A stretch of 43,183 bases of DNA from Robiginitomaculum sp. (lineage in GTDB: Bacteria; Pseudomonadota; Alphaproteobacteria; Caulobacterales; Maricaulaceae), in contig JAESTZ010000046.1 in NCBI GenBank assembly GCA_016763315.1, positions 1 to 43,183 of the forward strand. The letters run 5' to 3'. Made by a program: the position numbers and the translations under genes. Under the pieces are notes generated by a model that worked only from the letters and a program-made list of their open reading frames with translations, searched no databases and was not told where the DNA came from. Below are positions 25,480 through 34,003 of the stretch, one piece after another. Numbering within the stretch: the stretch's first letter is position 1; the number at the start of each line of letters is the position of its first letter.

Positions 25480-28440
25480 TTAATCGACAAAAGTTCTAAC
25501 TGCTACGCTGGTTGCTCCACGAGGTGTCGCGCTTTCATCAAACCGCAAGAACAACCGGTTATTGGCCGCATCCAGCGTCACATTACCCTGTCCAGTAACA
25601 AAAACAGCCAGCAACACTACCTCGTCAGTTGCCAAAGTAAACGACACTTGCGAAGCAGGAGCAGCATCACAATTACCAAGCGCATCGGTTGTACAAATCA
25701 ACGCCTCAAGAGTTAACCCGGCACCCGCATCATCAACATAAGCAGTAATAGTTGCTGCAGGCCCGATGTTAACTGCGGATGCTGAGAAAAACCCAGTAGC
25801 AGTCTCTCCGGGAATATTGATAATCCCATCATTGGAAACGGTCGCGGCAATAGCTATCAAATCAGCAACAGCTACATTATCCGAAGAAACCGTGAACCGG
25901 TTTAGCCCCGGAACACTTGGCGCTGGCGATGTGTTTGTACAATCGAATACTAACCCAATTTGCGAACCCTGCATGACACGATTGGGGGTATATTCGAATA
26001 CGAAATTTTGGGTTGCACCGGCTATAACATCCACCGGCGCATTTGCAGTGCCCGTAAGTACATTTGCCGGAGTTGTAGTTTGAAACCCGAATGTTGCAGT
26101 CTCCCCAGCAGGTCTTGCAATAGAACAGCCGGTGGCAGTATTAGACCCACTATTTATCAAAGAAGCAAAAGCCGTTAATGCTGCGCCAATAATTCCAGAA
26201 CGAGCTGTTGGAAGAATTGATGACAATAAAGCCGGAGCCGTATTACTTCGCGCCCAGTTCAAGGTGATATTGCCAGTGCGTTTATTCCAGCCATCAACGG
26301 CTATGTAATATGGCATGCCACTTTGAGCAGTGAATGTTACTCTTGAAGCACCACCAGCTCCTACACCGTCATCATCAAAAGCGATAGTGGTTAAGCTCGC
26401 CATGGATCTACCACCATAGACACTCATAATCGTATCAAAATTACTGCCGGCGGTATCTATTACCACCTCACCACTTGCTACTGGCACCCACTTCCACCAC
26501 AGAGATTTACCACCATTAGTAACACCGCCATGTTTTGGTTCACCGGATTCTTCTGAGGCAAACTCATTAGCACCTGATGTGGAACCGTTTATGCCATTAA
26601 GCAGTTCTGAAGTGGCAAAGTTATCATTTGCTGGAGGAATAGAAACAGTAAATTCTATTGGACGCTTATACCCACCAATTCCCAATGTGGTATTTGAGAA
26701 AACTAATTCTCCAAGATTTGTACCGGCTGGTAGAGCATCCGCTTCAGAATTCAAGGAAACAGTGATTGTAACATCAGCACCGGCAGCCAGTGTGCCTGAG
26801 CTTGTGGAGACATCCATCCAGTTAACACTTGAGGAAGCGATCCAATCAAACGGAATTGCACTAGAATTCCTTAACACATAATCCATAGAGGATACTGTGG
26901 GAGTTCCCCCAGGCTCAATGGAGCTAACAAAACTAGTCTCTGGAGTCACCACCAGTGTTTCTTGCGCTCCAATGGCAACGGTTACGGTCATAGAATTTGA
27001 TGGTGTTGGAATCGAGCTTAAGCTCACCCCCGATGTTACTCCTGAATAGCGTAGGGTTGACGGGCTGGAAGTAGGGTCAAGAACTTGTCCGGCTGTATAA
27101 AAATCACCGGCATCTCCACTGCCACCACTTTCAATTTCCTCCAAACCATCGGCTTCCATAAGTCGTAGCAACTTTCGTGTAGTAAAGGAATTATTATACA
27201 AATAATCGAAGTTACCAACATTCAAAGTTGCATCAACGTGCCAAGCCAGTATCCCATCAGATGGCCAACCGGTATCATTTCCGGTTCTGTGACGGTTCTG
27301 AAAGATAAACATCTCAGAATAATGATTTGCACTAGCAAGACCCGGCCACAAAACGGCACAATCCTTAGTCGTTCCGGAATCCCTTAAGGTAATGTTCTGA
27401 CTACCAGAAGCAATAACAGTAGGCTCTAACCAGCCAAGAACCCATTTGGAGAAACAGCCATGATCACCCCAATTGCCATGCATTATATCCAAGCCACCGA
27501 CGCCACCTCTTGGCCCAACTGAATTGTCATAATCATAATAATCAGGTAACCCCAAAGCATGTCCGGTTTCATGGATCACCACTCTTGGGTGAAAAGTTCC
27601 GCCTACGGGACGGGATTCCCATTGCCACGAGTATTTACCCAAAGTTACACCATCAACTACAAATGCAGAATTGCTATAGCTGGTTTGATAGCCCCACCAA
27701 AAATTTCCCCAGCCATTATCCGGGCCAGACCAGATCACCAAAAAATAATCAATTCTGCCGTCATTATTATTGTCATACTGGCTAAAGTCATGACCGCCAG
27801 CATCAAAACTTTCGATAGCCTGCCTGATAAGAGCTTCTCTACCGGCAGTATTTTGCGGAATATCAGCTCGCGCCATTGCTGGTCGATACCAACCAAGCGT
27901 AGAACCGTTAGAAAGATCAAGTTGGCCATAACTGGCACGATCATAATAATTTGCCATGCTATCCTGAGAGAAATTGGCGGCAGTGCCTCCACCGAATAAA
28001 TTCACGTTAATTACACTAGCGTCATTTCTTGATTGTAGATCTGAAAAATCAATCAGTAATGCAAACACCCTGACGTCACCAGTTGTTGGCATACCGCGCC
28101 ACCTTGTAGGAACTGTCGATTGCGGAGCAGTAATATCAACCTGTTTCTTCGACATGCCGTTTTCAATATAAAACTCTCGAGCCGTGCCTAATATTGCTTT
28201 ATTGAACAAATGCGGATCGATCTTGTGGTTGCCCAGGTCGCGCATGAATTTTAGTTTGCGTTTAATTTCTGCTTGTTCGGCAATGATTTCTGGAGTCAAA
28301 TCTCCGGTCATCGCCATTACTTGCCGCATTCTTTGTGCTTCAGATTTGCTGGGCGGTTGAACTGCGAGTGCTGGAAGAGCATATAACAATCCCATAATTA
28401 AAACAAAAACAAACTTTACCACGTTAAAATTATTGTTCAC
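25480..28440 (-). CDS. Secreted M6-family metallopeptidase, multidomain
   Basis: 986 residues from GTG 28440, which has AGGGGTG eight bases upstream and puts a clean signal peptide at the N-terminus (KFVFVLIMGLLYALPALA). An upstream frame to 28512 is less likely. The peptidase domain carries HETGH at residues 290-294 within RVVIHETGHALGLPDYYDYD, the immune inhibitor A-like (M6) signature. It is followed by an Ig/BACON-like domain (about 495-610) and a PPC-like beta domain (SLWWKWVP...FDTIMSVYGG...PYYIAVDGW). A long C-terminal beta-rich domain (about 745-986) contains ILPTARSG and lacks an obvious anchor. Probably extracellular proteolysis of polymers or host proteins. Substrate unknown. Confidence 0.9.
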   Translation of the reverse strand: MNNNFNVVKFVFVLIMGLLYALPALAVQPPSKSEAQRMRQVMAMTGDLTPEIIAEQAEIKRKLKFMRDLGNHKIDPHLFNKAILGTAREFYIENGMSKKQVDITAPQSTVPTRWRGMPTTGDVRVFALLIDFSDLQSRNDASVINVNLFGGGTAANFSQDSMANYYDRASYGQLDLSNGSTLGWYRPAMARADIPQNTAGREALIRQAIESFDAGGHDFSQYDNNNDGRIDYFLVIWSGPDNGWGNFWWGYQTSYSNSAFVVDGVTLGKYSWQWESRPVGGTFHPRVVIHETGHALGLPDYYDYDNSVGPRGGVGGLDIMHGNWGDHGCFSKWVLGWLEPTVIASGSQNITLRDSGTTKDCAVLWPGLASANHYSEMFIFQNRHRTGNDTGWPSDGILAWHVDATLNVGNFDYLYNNSFTTRKLLRLMEADGLEEIESGGSGDAGDFYTAGQVLDPTSSPSTLRYSGVTSGVSLSSIPTPSNSMTVTVAIGAQETLVVTPETSFVSSIEPGGTPTVSSMDYVLRNSSAIPFDWIASSSVNWMDVSTSSGTLAAGADVTITVSLNSEADALPAGTNLGELVFSNTTLGIGGYKRPIEFTVSIPPANDNFATSELLNGINGSTSGANEFASEESGEPKHGGVTNGGKSLWWKWVPVASGEVVIDTAGSNFDTIMSVYGGRSMASLTTIAFDDDGVGAGGASRVTFTAQSGMPYYIAVDGWNKRTGNITLNWARSNTAPALLSSILPTARSGIIGAALTAFASLINSGSNTATGCSIARPAGETATFGFQTTTPANVLTGTANAPVDVIAGATQNFVFEYTPNRVMQGSQIGLVFDCTNTSPAPSVPGLNRFTVSSDNVAVADLIAIAATVSNDGIINIPGETATGFFSASAVNIGPAATITAYVDDAGAGLTLEALICTTDALGNCDAAPASQVSFTLATDEVVLLAVFVTGQGNVTLDAANNRLFLRFDESATPRGATSVAVRTFVD

Positions 28441-28599
28441 TTTGACACCCCTAAATAAATACGCCTGACACCTACCAAAATTATCCAGCACAAGGCAAGA
28501 GTTTGCGATCAAAATTATTGATTAATAAGAATGCAAGTTTAATTTATTTAATAAATTAAAGCACTTAAAGATGAATATCTGCTCAGGGTTTGAAAGTAA

Positions 28600-28639
28600 T
28601 TCAAAAATAAAGCCCGTGTGATTTAAAAACACACGGGCT
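28600..28639 (-). terminator. Rho-independent terminator after the FadL-type gene
   Basis: On the minus strand, AGCCCGTGTG (28639-28630) pairs perfectly with CACACGGGCT (28620-28611) around a 9-base AT loop. TTATTTTTG follows. A 10-bp GC-rich stem with a T-rich tail, 55 bases after the porin stop codon, fits an intrinsic terminator. It separates the porin from the peptidase gene downstream. Confidence 0.9.
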
Positions 28640-28693
28640 AGTAAAATGTAATATTTGCATCGCTAATAAACGACAAAAAAATTAAAAATCAAC

Positions 28694-29986
28694 TTAGAAA
28701 TTCCAAGTCCAACCGGCCGTCACCTCGATCTGATTCATTTTTAATTCAATTGTGCGTCCAGGATTTGGGCCAGCAGGGGTAACCTCAATCCCGCTTACCG
28801 AAGTGCTTGGAGCATACATTAACGCAAAATCAAAAGAATTTCCTTGATTGACTGCGTAAGAGAAACCACCAGTAATATGGCTCTTGGTTACACCGGGAGC
28901 TAAGATGTTTAAAGTTACATCATTAGGGCCAATTGGGTTATTATTACGGGCATATCCGCCGCGCCAAGTCCACTCGTCCCTGCGCCATTCAACGCCAAGC
29001 TTGTAAGATGTCACATTACTCCAACCAAAACCCGGGCCACCAAAGTTACCAAACAAATTCGGAATACGTGAAGAATTGCCAATCGCCGGAACACCGGAAT
29101 AGCTAACATGTCTAACATCAAACATTGCAGTTATGTCTTCGGATACGTCAAAGGCTACACCAACTTGCCAATTTGAAGGAACGTCAAACTTACCGCCCTC
29201 AGCAAACAAGCCACGATATTTGGTAAAACGATCCATTATAATTTTTGGCTGGTACGAAGCCCCAAAACGAAAACCGCTACCGCTATCAATTTCAATGCCA
29301 ACTTTAACACCGATGCCAGTTCCCCAATCGGAACCATTATTGGTCAAATTAGCCGGATCAACTGATACTCCACCGAATGCAGCCAGACCACGTGCTTCAA
29401 ATTTTTGCACGGCCAGAACCGGCGCAACACCAATGGAAAAGCCCTCCATTGGCTTATAAGCGAATGTAGGCTGGATAAACATTTGGTTCAAATCCACACC
29501 GGCTCCTGCGCCACAAAATACGCCAGTTGCAGCAGGAAATGGCCCTGTTCCACAAACCGGGTTTGCCTGATCACGAGCATAAGTGGTATTCATGCCACCA
29601 TTAGCAATCAGCACTATACCCCAAGCGAATTTATCATTAAATTGCCTTGAATAAGCCAACCCTGGAACTGGAAACCAGTTCTCACCGGATTTAATTACTC
29701 CTGTTGGAGTAAAACCAGGACCGGTACCGGTAAATTGTCTATTAGGATTAAACGCAGATAAAGATAATTGAAACTGGTTGCCGGCACGAAACAATCCTGC
29801 AGGGTTGATCCCTGCCCCAGCTGCATCACGGGTATCAGCAACACCGGCACCGGCTAATGCCTTTGATCTGGCACTGGTGCCGTTTTGAAAATATCCTTCA
29901 GTTGCAAATGCCGGAACACTTAATGCGCTCGCAGCTAGTAAACTGACAAATGTGGTACGTATTGTTCTTTTAAGCATCAAAGTCAT
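28694..29986 (-). CDS. FadL/OmpP1/TodX-family outer-membrane transport protein
   Basis: 430 residues with a signal peptide (LLAASALSVPAFA, cleaved near residue 28). The conserved FadL N-terminus begins right after it (TEGYFQNGTSARSKALAGAGVADTRDAAG split at residues 30-60), followed by NPAGLFRAGNQF and alternating beta strands. The chain ends in Trp-Asn-Phe (GWTWNF), the terminal aromatic signal for outer-membrane insertion. The family takes up long-chain fatty acids or hydrophobic aromatics. GGGGAGGG precedes ATG 29986. A strong terminator follows. It sits downstream of tusA and dsrE2-like genes with a 105-base gap and may be transcribed separately. Confidence 0.93.
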   Translation of the reverse strand: MTLMLKRTIRTTFVSLLAASALSVPAFATEGYFQNGTSARSKALAGAGVADTRDAAGAGINPAGLFRAGNQFQLSLSAFNPNRQFTGTGPGFTPTGVIKSGENWFPVPGLAYSRQFNDKFAWGIVLIANGGMNTTYARDQANPVCGTGPFPAATGVFCGAGAGVDLNQMFIQPTFAYKPMEGFSIGVAPVLAVQKFEARGLAAFGGVSVDPANLTNNGSDWGTGIGVKVGIEIDSGSGFRFGASYQPKIIMDRFTKYRGLFAEGGKFDVPSNWQVGVAFDVSEDITAMFDVRHVSYSGVPAIGNSSRIPNLFGNFGGPGFGWSNVTSYKLGVEWRRDEWTWRGGYARNNNPIGPNDVTLNILAPGVTKSHITGGFSYAVNQGNSFDFALMYAPSTSVSGIEVTPAGPNPGRTIELKMNQIEVTAGWTWNF

Positions 29987-30091
29987 ATTACCCTCCCCGG
30001 TAGTTAGCTTGATTAGATTAAAACTCGAAATTACTAGTTTCTTTTATGGATTCATTTAGGTGACCCAACTGAAATTTTTACGTCCGATTGT

Positions 30092-30319
30092 TCAGACAAC
30101 TCTTTTGATGAGAAATTTGTAGATACCACCCGCTTCTGAGTGTTCTAGAAGTTCATTGCCTGTAGTTCGGCAAAATGCTTGAAAATCAGCAATAGATCCT
30201 GGATCTGTTGAAAGGACTTCTAGCGTTTGCCCATCGCCCATTCCTTTTAGTGCTTTTTTCGCTTTTAAAATTGGCAAAGGACAATTCAAACCTTTTGCAT
30301 CAAGTGTTTCATCAGCCAT
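30092..30319 (-). CDS. TusA-family sulfur carrier protein
   Basis: 75 residues, the usual size of a sulfurtransferase TusA domain. The signature LDAKGLNCPLPILKAKKAL has the persulfide-carrying Cys13 in the CPxP motif. Family beta-alpha topology continues through STDPGSIADFQAFCR. Another Cys at residue 50 is common in this subgroup. It lies 37 bases after a DsrE2-like gene, a pairing known from sulfur-trafficking clusters, where TusA and DsrE pass sulfane sulfur. Whether the role is sulfur oxidation or tRNA/cofactor thiolation cannot be told from here. I did not see rhodanese or hdr genes. Confidence 0.92.
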   Translation of the reverse strand: MADETLDAKGLNCPLPILKAKKALKGMGDGQTLEVLSTDPGSIADFQAFCRTTGNELLEHSEAGGIYKFLIKRVV

Positions 30320-30356
30320 GTCTTTTTAACTCCCCTTAATTTCAGACTATTTCCAA

Positions 30357-30866
30357 TTACATGTATAGATTTATATCAGATTCAAGCGCACTTTCCATCC
30401 AAGTTGCAGCCCCACCAATTTCTATCTCATCAATCATATCTTTTTTGTCGAGTTCAAATAAATCAAGGGTCATCTGACAAGCGATCATGCGAACATCGGA
30501 CAGAACCGCTGCTTCACGTAACTCCTCAATACTTGCAACACCCTTTTTCTTGATCAAATTTTTCATCATAATTGACGCACCAGCCGTTACACCTGGCACC
30601 ATGCCCACAATGTTTGGCATTGACATGTGCATGCCACCCATTGGCATGGACATTGCCGGATTACCCAATGGGGTAACTTGTAAGTTCAATTTTTCTTTTA
30701 ACAGCTCTAGCCCGTAAAAAGTGAAAAACATTGTTACATCAACGTCCATAGCAGCAGCCGTCGTACCTAATATAAAAGGCGGATACGCCCAGTCCAACGA
30801 CCCCTTAGTGCAAATAATCGTCATTTTCTTGGCGTTACCAATAGTTTCCTCGGCCGTTTTTGGCAT
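30357..30866 (-). CDS. DsrE2-like (DsrE/F/H-family) sulfur-transfer protein
   Basis: 169 residues. The alpha/beta fold starts with KKMTIICTKGSLDWAYPPFILGTTAAAMD. A conserved Cys lies in MIACQMTLDLFELDK near residue 130, the usual sulfur-carrying position in DsrE2 proteins. A methionine-rich stretch (PAMSMPMGGMHMSMPNIVGM, about 69-89) resembles the hydrophobic insert of the family, which is sometimes membrane-associated. GGGAGA precedes the ATG. It lies just upstream of tusA, probably in one transcript. The 200 bases upstream hold no gene and should contain the promoter. Confidence 0.87.
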   Translation of the reverse strand: MPKTAEETIGNAKKMTIICTKGSLDWAYPPFILGTTAAAMDVDVTMFFTFYGLELLKEKLNLQVTPLGNPAMSMPMGGMHMSMPNIVGMVPGVTAGASIMMKNLIKKKGVASIEELREAAVLSDVRMIACQMTLDLFELDKKDMIDEIEIGGAATWMESALESDINLYM

Positions 30867-31067
30867 ATTAAGTATTCTCCCGATTGCGTCCGAATTTTTA
30901 CGGATATTATATTTATTTGCCGCAAAACCTTAATATAAGGAATTGCTTAATTAGCATTACTGCATGAAACATCACCCATCGGTCAAGACCAAACAGGAAA
31001 ATTGTTGATAAACAAGAGAGGTAACAGCCAAGTTAAGTGACAACACAAAATGGGTGAGTTTAATTAT

Positions 31068-32582
31068 TTAACGTACTTTGGAATCTAAATAACCACGCAA
31101 CTCAATAGCCCTACCGATTGTTGCGCCATTCGTACCCCAAACAATTGCCCGCTGAATTGCAGGGCGCACCATCTCAGTTTTTCCGCCCCGAATAAGGACG
31201 TCCACTAACATCAAATTACTATCTAAGAACCTGTTTCCACGATAATATTCCAAAGCGGTTTCCGCAGAAGCCAGTCCTTGGGCATTGGGCCGTTGATTAG
31301 TAAGGCCAAAGCTTTTCGCATAATAAAAGTGGGCACTAATATTGTCAGGATTAGCAATCATAGCTTTTTTCAAATACCTCCTAGCCTGACGCAACTCATT
31401 TTTACTTTCATTGGTGCTTTGTTCCTCATTTTTATAAACTAGGATCATGCCGGCCATATGATTGACCTTCGGGTCGTCCGGAGCTTGCAGTAAAGCCTTG
31501 TTTATATAGGCCGTAGCGGCATCAAAGTCATCTTTCCAAGTTGCCAGCTCCGCCAAACCAGCCAAAATATAGGGAGTTTCACCTAACCTTTTTGAAGCGG
31601 TTCGGTATTGATCAATCATTTTTTGTGTTGAAATTGCAGATCCTCGATAATATCGCATTGCTTCTGCTTTATGAAATGCAAATTCCCCTTTTGAGAGATA
31701 GCGGACCTTCAACGGTTTTACGATGGATAATTTAGTTGGCTCTATAGCGAAAGCTTTGTAATTATTTTTAACAAAATAATCTTTTAATTTTAATTGAAAA
31801 TCATCCATCGAAATTCCAAAAGCCGTTTCAAAAACATTGTCTGGACGTTGTTCAGAATTAAGTAAATCAATGTATTTACTCATATTTTTTGTATATTCAG
31901 GGTGTGACTGAATATAGTGCACAGCTAACCATGATTGTGCATAAAAGAAATCAACCGTACCTATTTTATTTCCTGTATTGGACCCCAAGACAAACGGGTA
32001 TTTATTAATTGCTCCAAATACCGTCTTTGCCGGGATCCATTTATTTAAGGCTAAAGGGTAGCCATGAGACTGTTCCGCCAACCCCATAACCATTTTACCT
32101 TTTTTATCAACTTTAAAGGTTGAAAGGTAATCAGCATGGCCTTCGCCATACCAGCGAGGGTAATACTGGTCGGTATAGGCCGCCACAAGGTGGTGCGTGT
32201 ACTCATGTATCGCAATTTTCCGCCCAGATTTTCCATGACCAAAGCCGCCTTTAGCGTTTAACATAAAAATAGGCCCTTCAATATTTGAAGTATAAACCCC
32301 TCCTATCCCGCTTAAGCCAGACATGTCTTTTAATTCTCTAGCACCCATTGCCGTATAGATTCGTACAGGTATTGGCTCTGGTAATGATCGAACACCATAT
32401 AAATCCATAATTGCAAACCGGTATTTTTCCATCTCGGTAAGTAAATGTTTGCCGGCAGAGGGGCTTATATCTCCAATTAAAATAAAATTTTCTGATTTTA
32501 TTTCTACCGGTTTTGCAACAACAGGTGTTACAGGCAATAACGATAATACAAGTCCTAAAACATATAATACAGAAAATCTCAT
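31068..32582 (-). CDS. Exported HExxH peptidase-like protein with TPR repeats
   Basis: 504 residues from ATG 32582, which has AAGAGGAATGT upstream; the frame is open to 32645. A signal peptide covers about residues 1-23. The zinc-peptidase core has HEYTHH (from residue 126) and, 17 residues later, RWYGEGHADYLS, whose Glu147 would be the third ligand. This is the gluzincin pattern of peptidase MA-like/DUF1570 proteins. The C-terminal half (about 320-490) contains tetratricopeptide-like helices (AYINKALLQAPDDPKVNHMAG and ARRYLKKAMIANPDNISAHF). Probably periplasmic or outer-membrane associated. Substrate unknown. Transcribed toward the dsrE2-like gene, with a 200-base gap. Confidence 0.85.
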   Translation of the reverse strand: MRFSVLYVLGLVLSLLPVTPVVAKPVEIKSENFILIGDISPSAGKHLLTEMEKYRFAIMDLYGVRSLPEPIPVRIYTAMGARELKDMSGLSGIGGVYTSNIEGPIFMLNAKGGFGHGKSGRKIAIHEYTHHLVAAYTDQYYPRWYGEGHADYLSTFKVDKKGKMVMGLAEQSHGYPLALNKWIPAKTVFGAINKYPFVLGSNTGNKIGTVDFFYAQSWLAVHYIQSHPEYTKNMSKYIDLLNSEQRPDNVFETAFGISMDDFQLKLKDYFVKNNYKAFAIEPTKLSIVKPLKVRYLSKGEFAFHKAEAMRYYRGSAISTQKMIDQYRTASKRLGETPYILAGLAELATWKDDFDAATAYINKALLQAPDDPKVNHMAGMILVYKNEEQSTNESKNELRQARRYLKKAMIANPDNISAHFYYAKSFGLTNQRPNAQGLASAETALEYYRGNRFLDSNLMLVDVLIRGGKTEMVRPAIQRAIVWGTNGATIGRAIELRGYLDSKVR

Positions 32583-32726
32583 ACATTCCTCTTGGCAAAT
32601 GGATATGCGCCAACAAGAAGTAACACATCCTATATGTTCAAACAACTATAATCAGGCAACCTATAGTCGATCAGAATGGTAGAGATCAAATTATTTGCAA
32701 CACTTGAGTGATTGCTTCATTATAGC

Positions 32727-33287
32727 ATGATGTCACAAGATACAAATTTACCGAAACAAAAGCCGCCTACAGTTAATGAAGCCGCACGGCTAATGTCCCG
32801 TACTGCCAGATCACCGATCAGAAGCATATCACGGCCAAGCCGTGCCATTAGAAATATATTAAAGCCTATGGGTAAAAAATTTGGCCCGGGGCTCAGTCAA
32901 CTCAAGCAAAACTGGCTACAGATTGTCGGCCCTCGCTTGGCAGATATATGCTCACCGCAAAAATTAACCGGTATCAAAGGTTCCCAAACTTTGACCCTAA
33001 TTGCCAAGGGTAGCTCAGCAATGTTGATTCAAGCACAATCAACACAATTGCTGGAAAAAATAAATCTGATCACCGGACGGGGCACAGTAAAGTCTATCCG
33101 TATCATTCAAGGTAAAATCAGGAACACCCCTCAAGCATCTTCCTCGCCACCTACATCACCAAAGATTAATTCGGGATTCACCCCAAAACAATTGACCGCA
33201 CTTGATGAACAGTTAAAAGATATAACAAATCCGAGCTTAAAAAAAGCACTTAAAGAATTGGGTCTTGGTGTTATCAAAAATTCCTAA
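32727..33287 (+). CDS. DUF721-family protein (DciA-like)
   Basis: 186 residues. A basic N-terminal half (RSPIRSISRPSRAIRNILKPMGKKF) precedes the DUF721 core LSQLKQNWLQIVGPRLADICSPQKL, then LTLIAKGSSAMLIQAQSTQLLEKIN. That is the family pattern of a KH-like fold. DciA loads the replicative helicase in bacteria without DnaC; alphaproteobacterial members carry a longer C-terminal extension, as here (GFTPKQLTALDEQL). Start choice is uncertain: two adjacent ATGs at 32727 and 32730 lack a strong ribosome site. It is followed by dsbA-like and smc genes, a conserved alphaproteobacterial order. mutY, often its upstream neighbour, is missing here. Confidence 0.85.
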   Translation: MMSQDTNLPKQKPPTVNEAARLMSRTARSPIRSISRPSRAIRNILKPMGKKFGPGLSQLKQNWLQIVGPRLADICSPQKLTGIKGSQTLTLIAKGSSAMLIQAQSTQLLEKINLITGRGTVKSIRIIQGKIRNTPQASSSPPTSPKINSGFTPKQLTALDEQLKDITNPSLKKALKELGLGVIKNS

Positions 33288-33349
33288 ATCATCATGATAA
33301 ACTTGCACCACCTCAAGAATCGCGAATGAATAAACCAATGGAGATACAA

Positions 33350-34000
33350 ATGAAAAGATTAACTAAACGTACTTTACTATCAATAGCCACTACTGCGATG
33401 ATTATCGGGCTTGCCTCCTGCGGCGGAGCTAATACTTCTAATGGCCGTTCGGCAATAGAGCGTGATGATGACCATGCTCTTGGAAACCCCGACGCGGCAG
33501 TTACCATTATCGAATACGCATCCCTGACTTGTCCGGCATGTGCGGCATTTCACCAAACTATTTATCCTGAGTTAAAAGCTAAATATATTGATACCGGAAA
33601 AGTGCGTTTTGTATTCAGACAATTCCCGACACCTCCGGCACGATTGGCTGTTGGCGGTGAAGCTTTGGCTCGTTGTGAAGGAAGTACAAAAACTTATTTT
33701 GAACTAGTTGACGTTTTATTTGAAAAACAAAGACTTTGGAGATCATCACAAAACCCGGGGCAAGCATTACGTGATATTGGAGCCACCGCCGGTATAACCG
33801 CCGAACAATTCGATGCCTGTTTGGCCGATACAGAAAATGTTACCCGAATTCAAGATGTAGTTAATCATGCGGTTGAAACATGGGGCATCAATTCCACACC
33901 TAGCTTTATCATCAATGGCGAGCATATAAAAAACATTAGAGGCATTGATGATTTTTCCAAAGTTATTGACCCTGTTCTGGCCAATGAGGAGAATAAATAA
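33350..34000 (+). CDS. DsbA-family thioredoxin-fold lipoprotein
   Basis: 216 residues from ATG 33350 (GGAGATACAA upstream); the frame also opens at 33326. A lipobox, GLASC with Cys24, suggests a lipid-anchored protein in the periplasm. The thioredoxin-fold domain has the active site Cys61-Pro-Ala-Cys64 (SLTCPACAAFH) and a cis-Pro loop (STPSFIINGEHI). The helical insertion contains the paired FRQFP and a Cys at the ALARCEG turn, typical of the DSBA-like thioredoxin_4 group. It probably oxidises or isomerises periplasmic disulfides. The stop is four bases before the smc start. Confidence 0.93.
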   Translation: MKRLTKRTLLSIATTAMIIGLASCGGANTSNGRSAIERDDDHALGNPDAAVTIIEYASLTCPACAAFHQTIYPELKAKYIDTGKVRFVFRQFPTPPARLAVGGEALARCEGSTKTYFELVDVLFEKQRLWRSSQNPGQALRDIGATAGITAEQFDACLADTENVTRIQDVVNHAVETWGINSTPSFIINGEHIKNIRGIDDFSKVIDPVLANEENK

Positions 34001-34003
34001 TAA

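Noticed and set aside
27559-27999. 146-codon plus-strand frame opposite the M6 peptidase gene
   Set aside because: It is a shadow of the peptidase catalytic region. The peptidase has a clear motif and signal peptide; the shadow has neither.
32583-32726. mutY remnant upstream of the DUF721 gene
   Set aside because: I expected mutY from common gene order, but only 144 bases lie between the divergent genes and no MutY-like sequence is visible.
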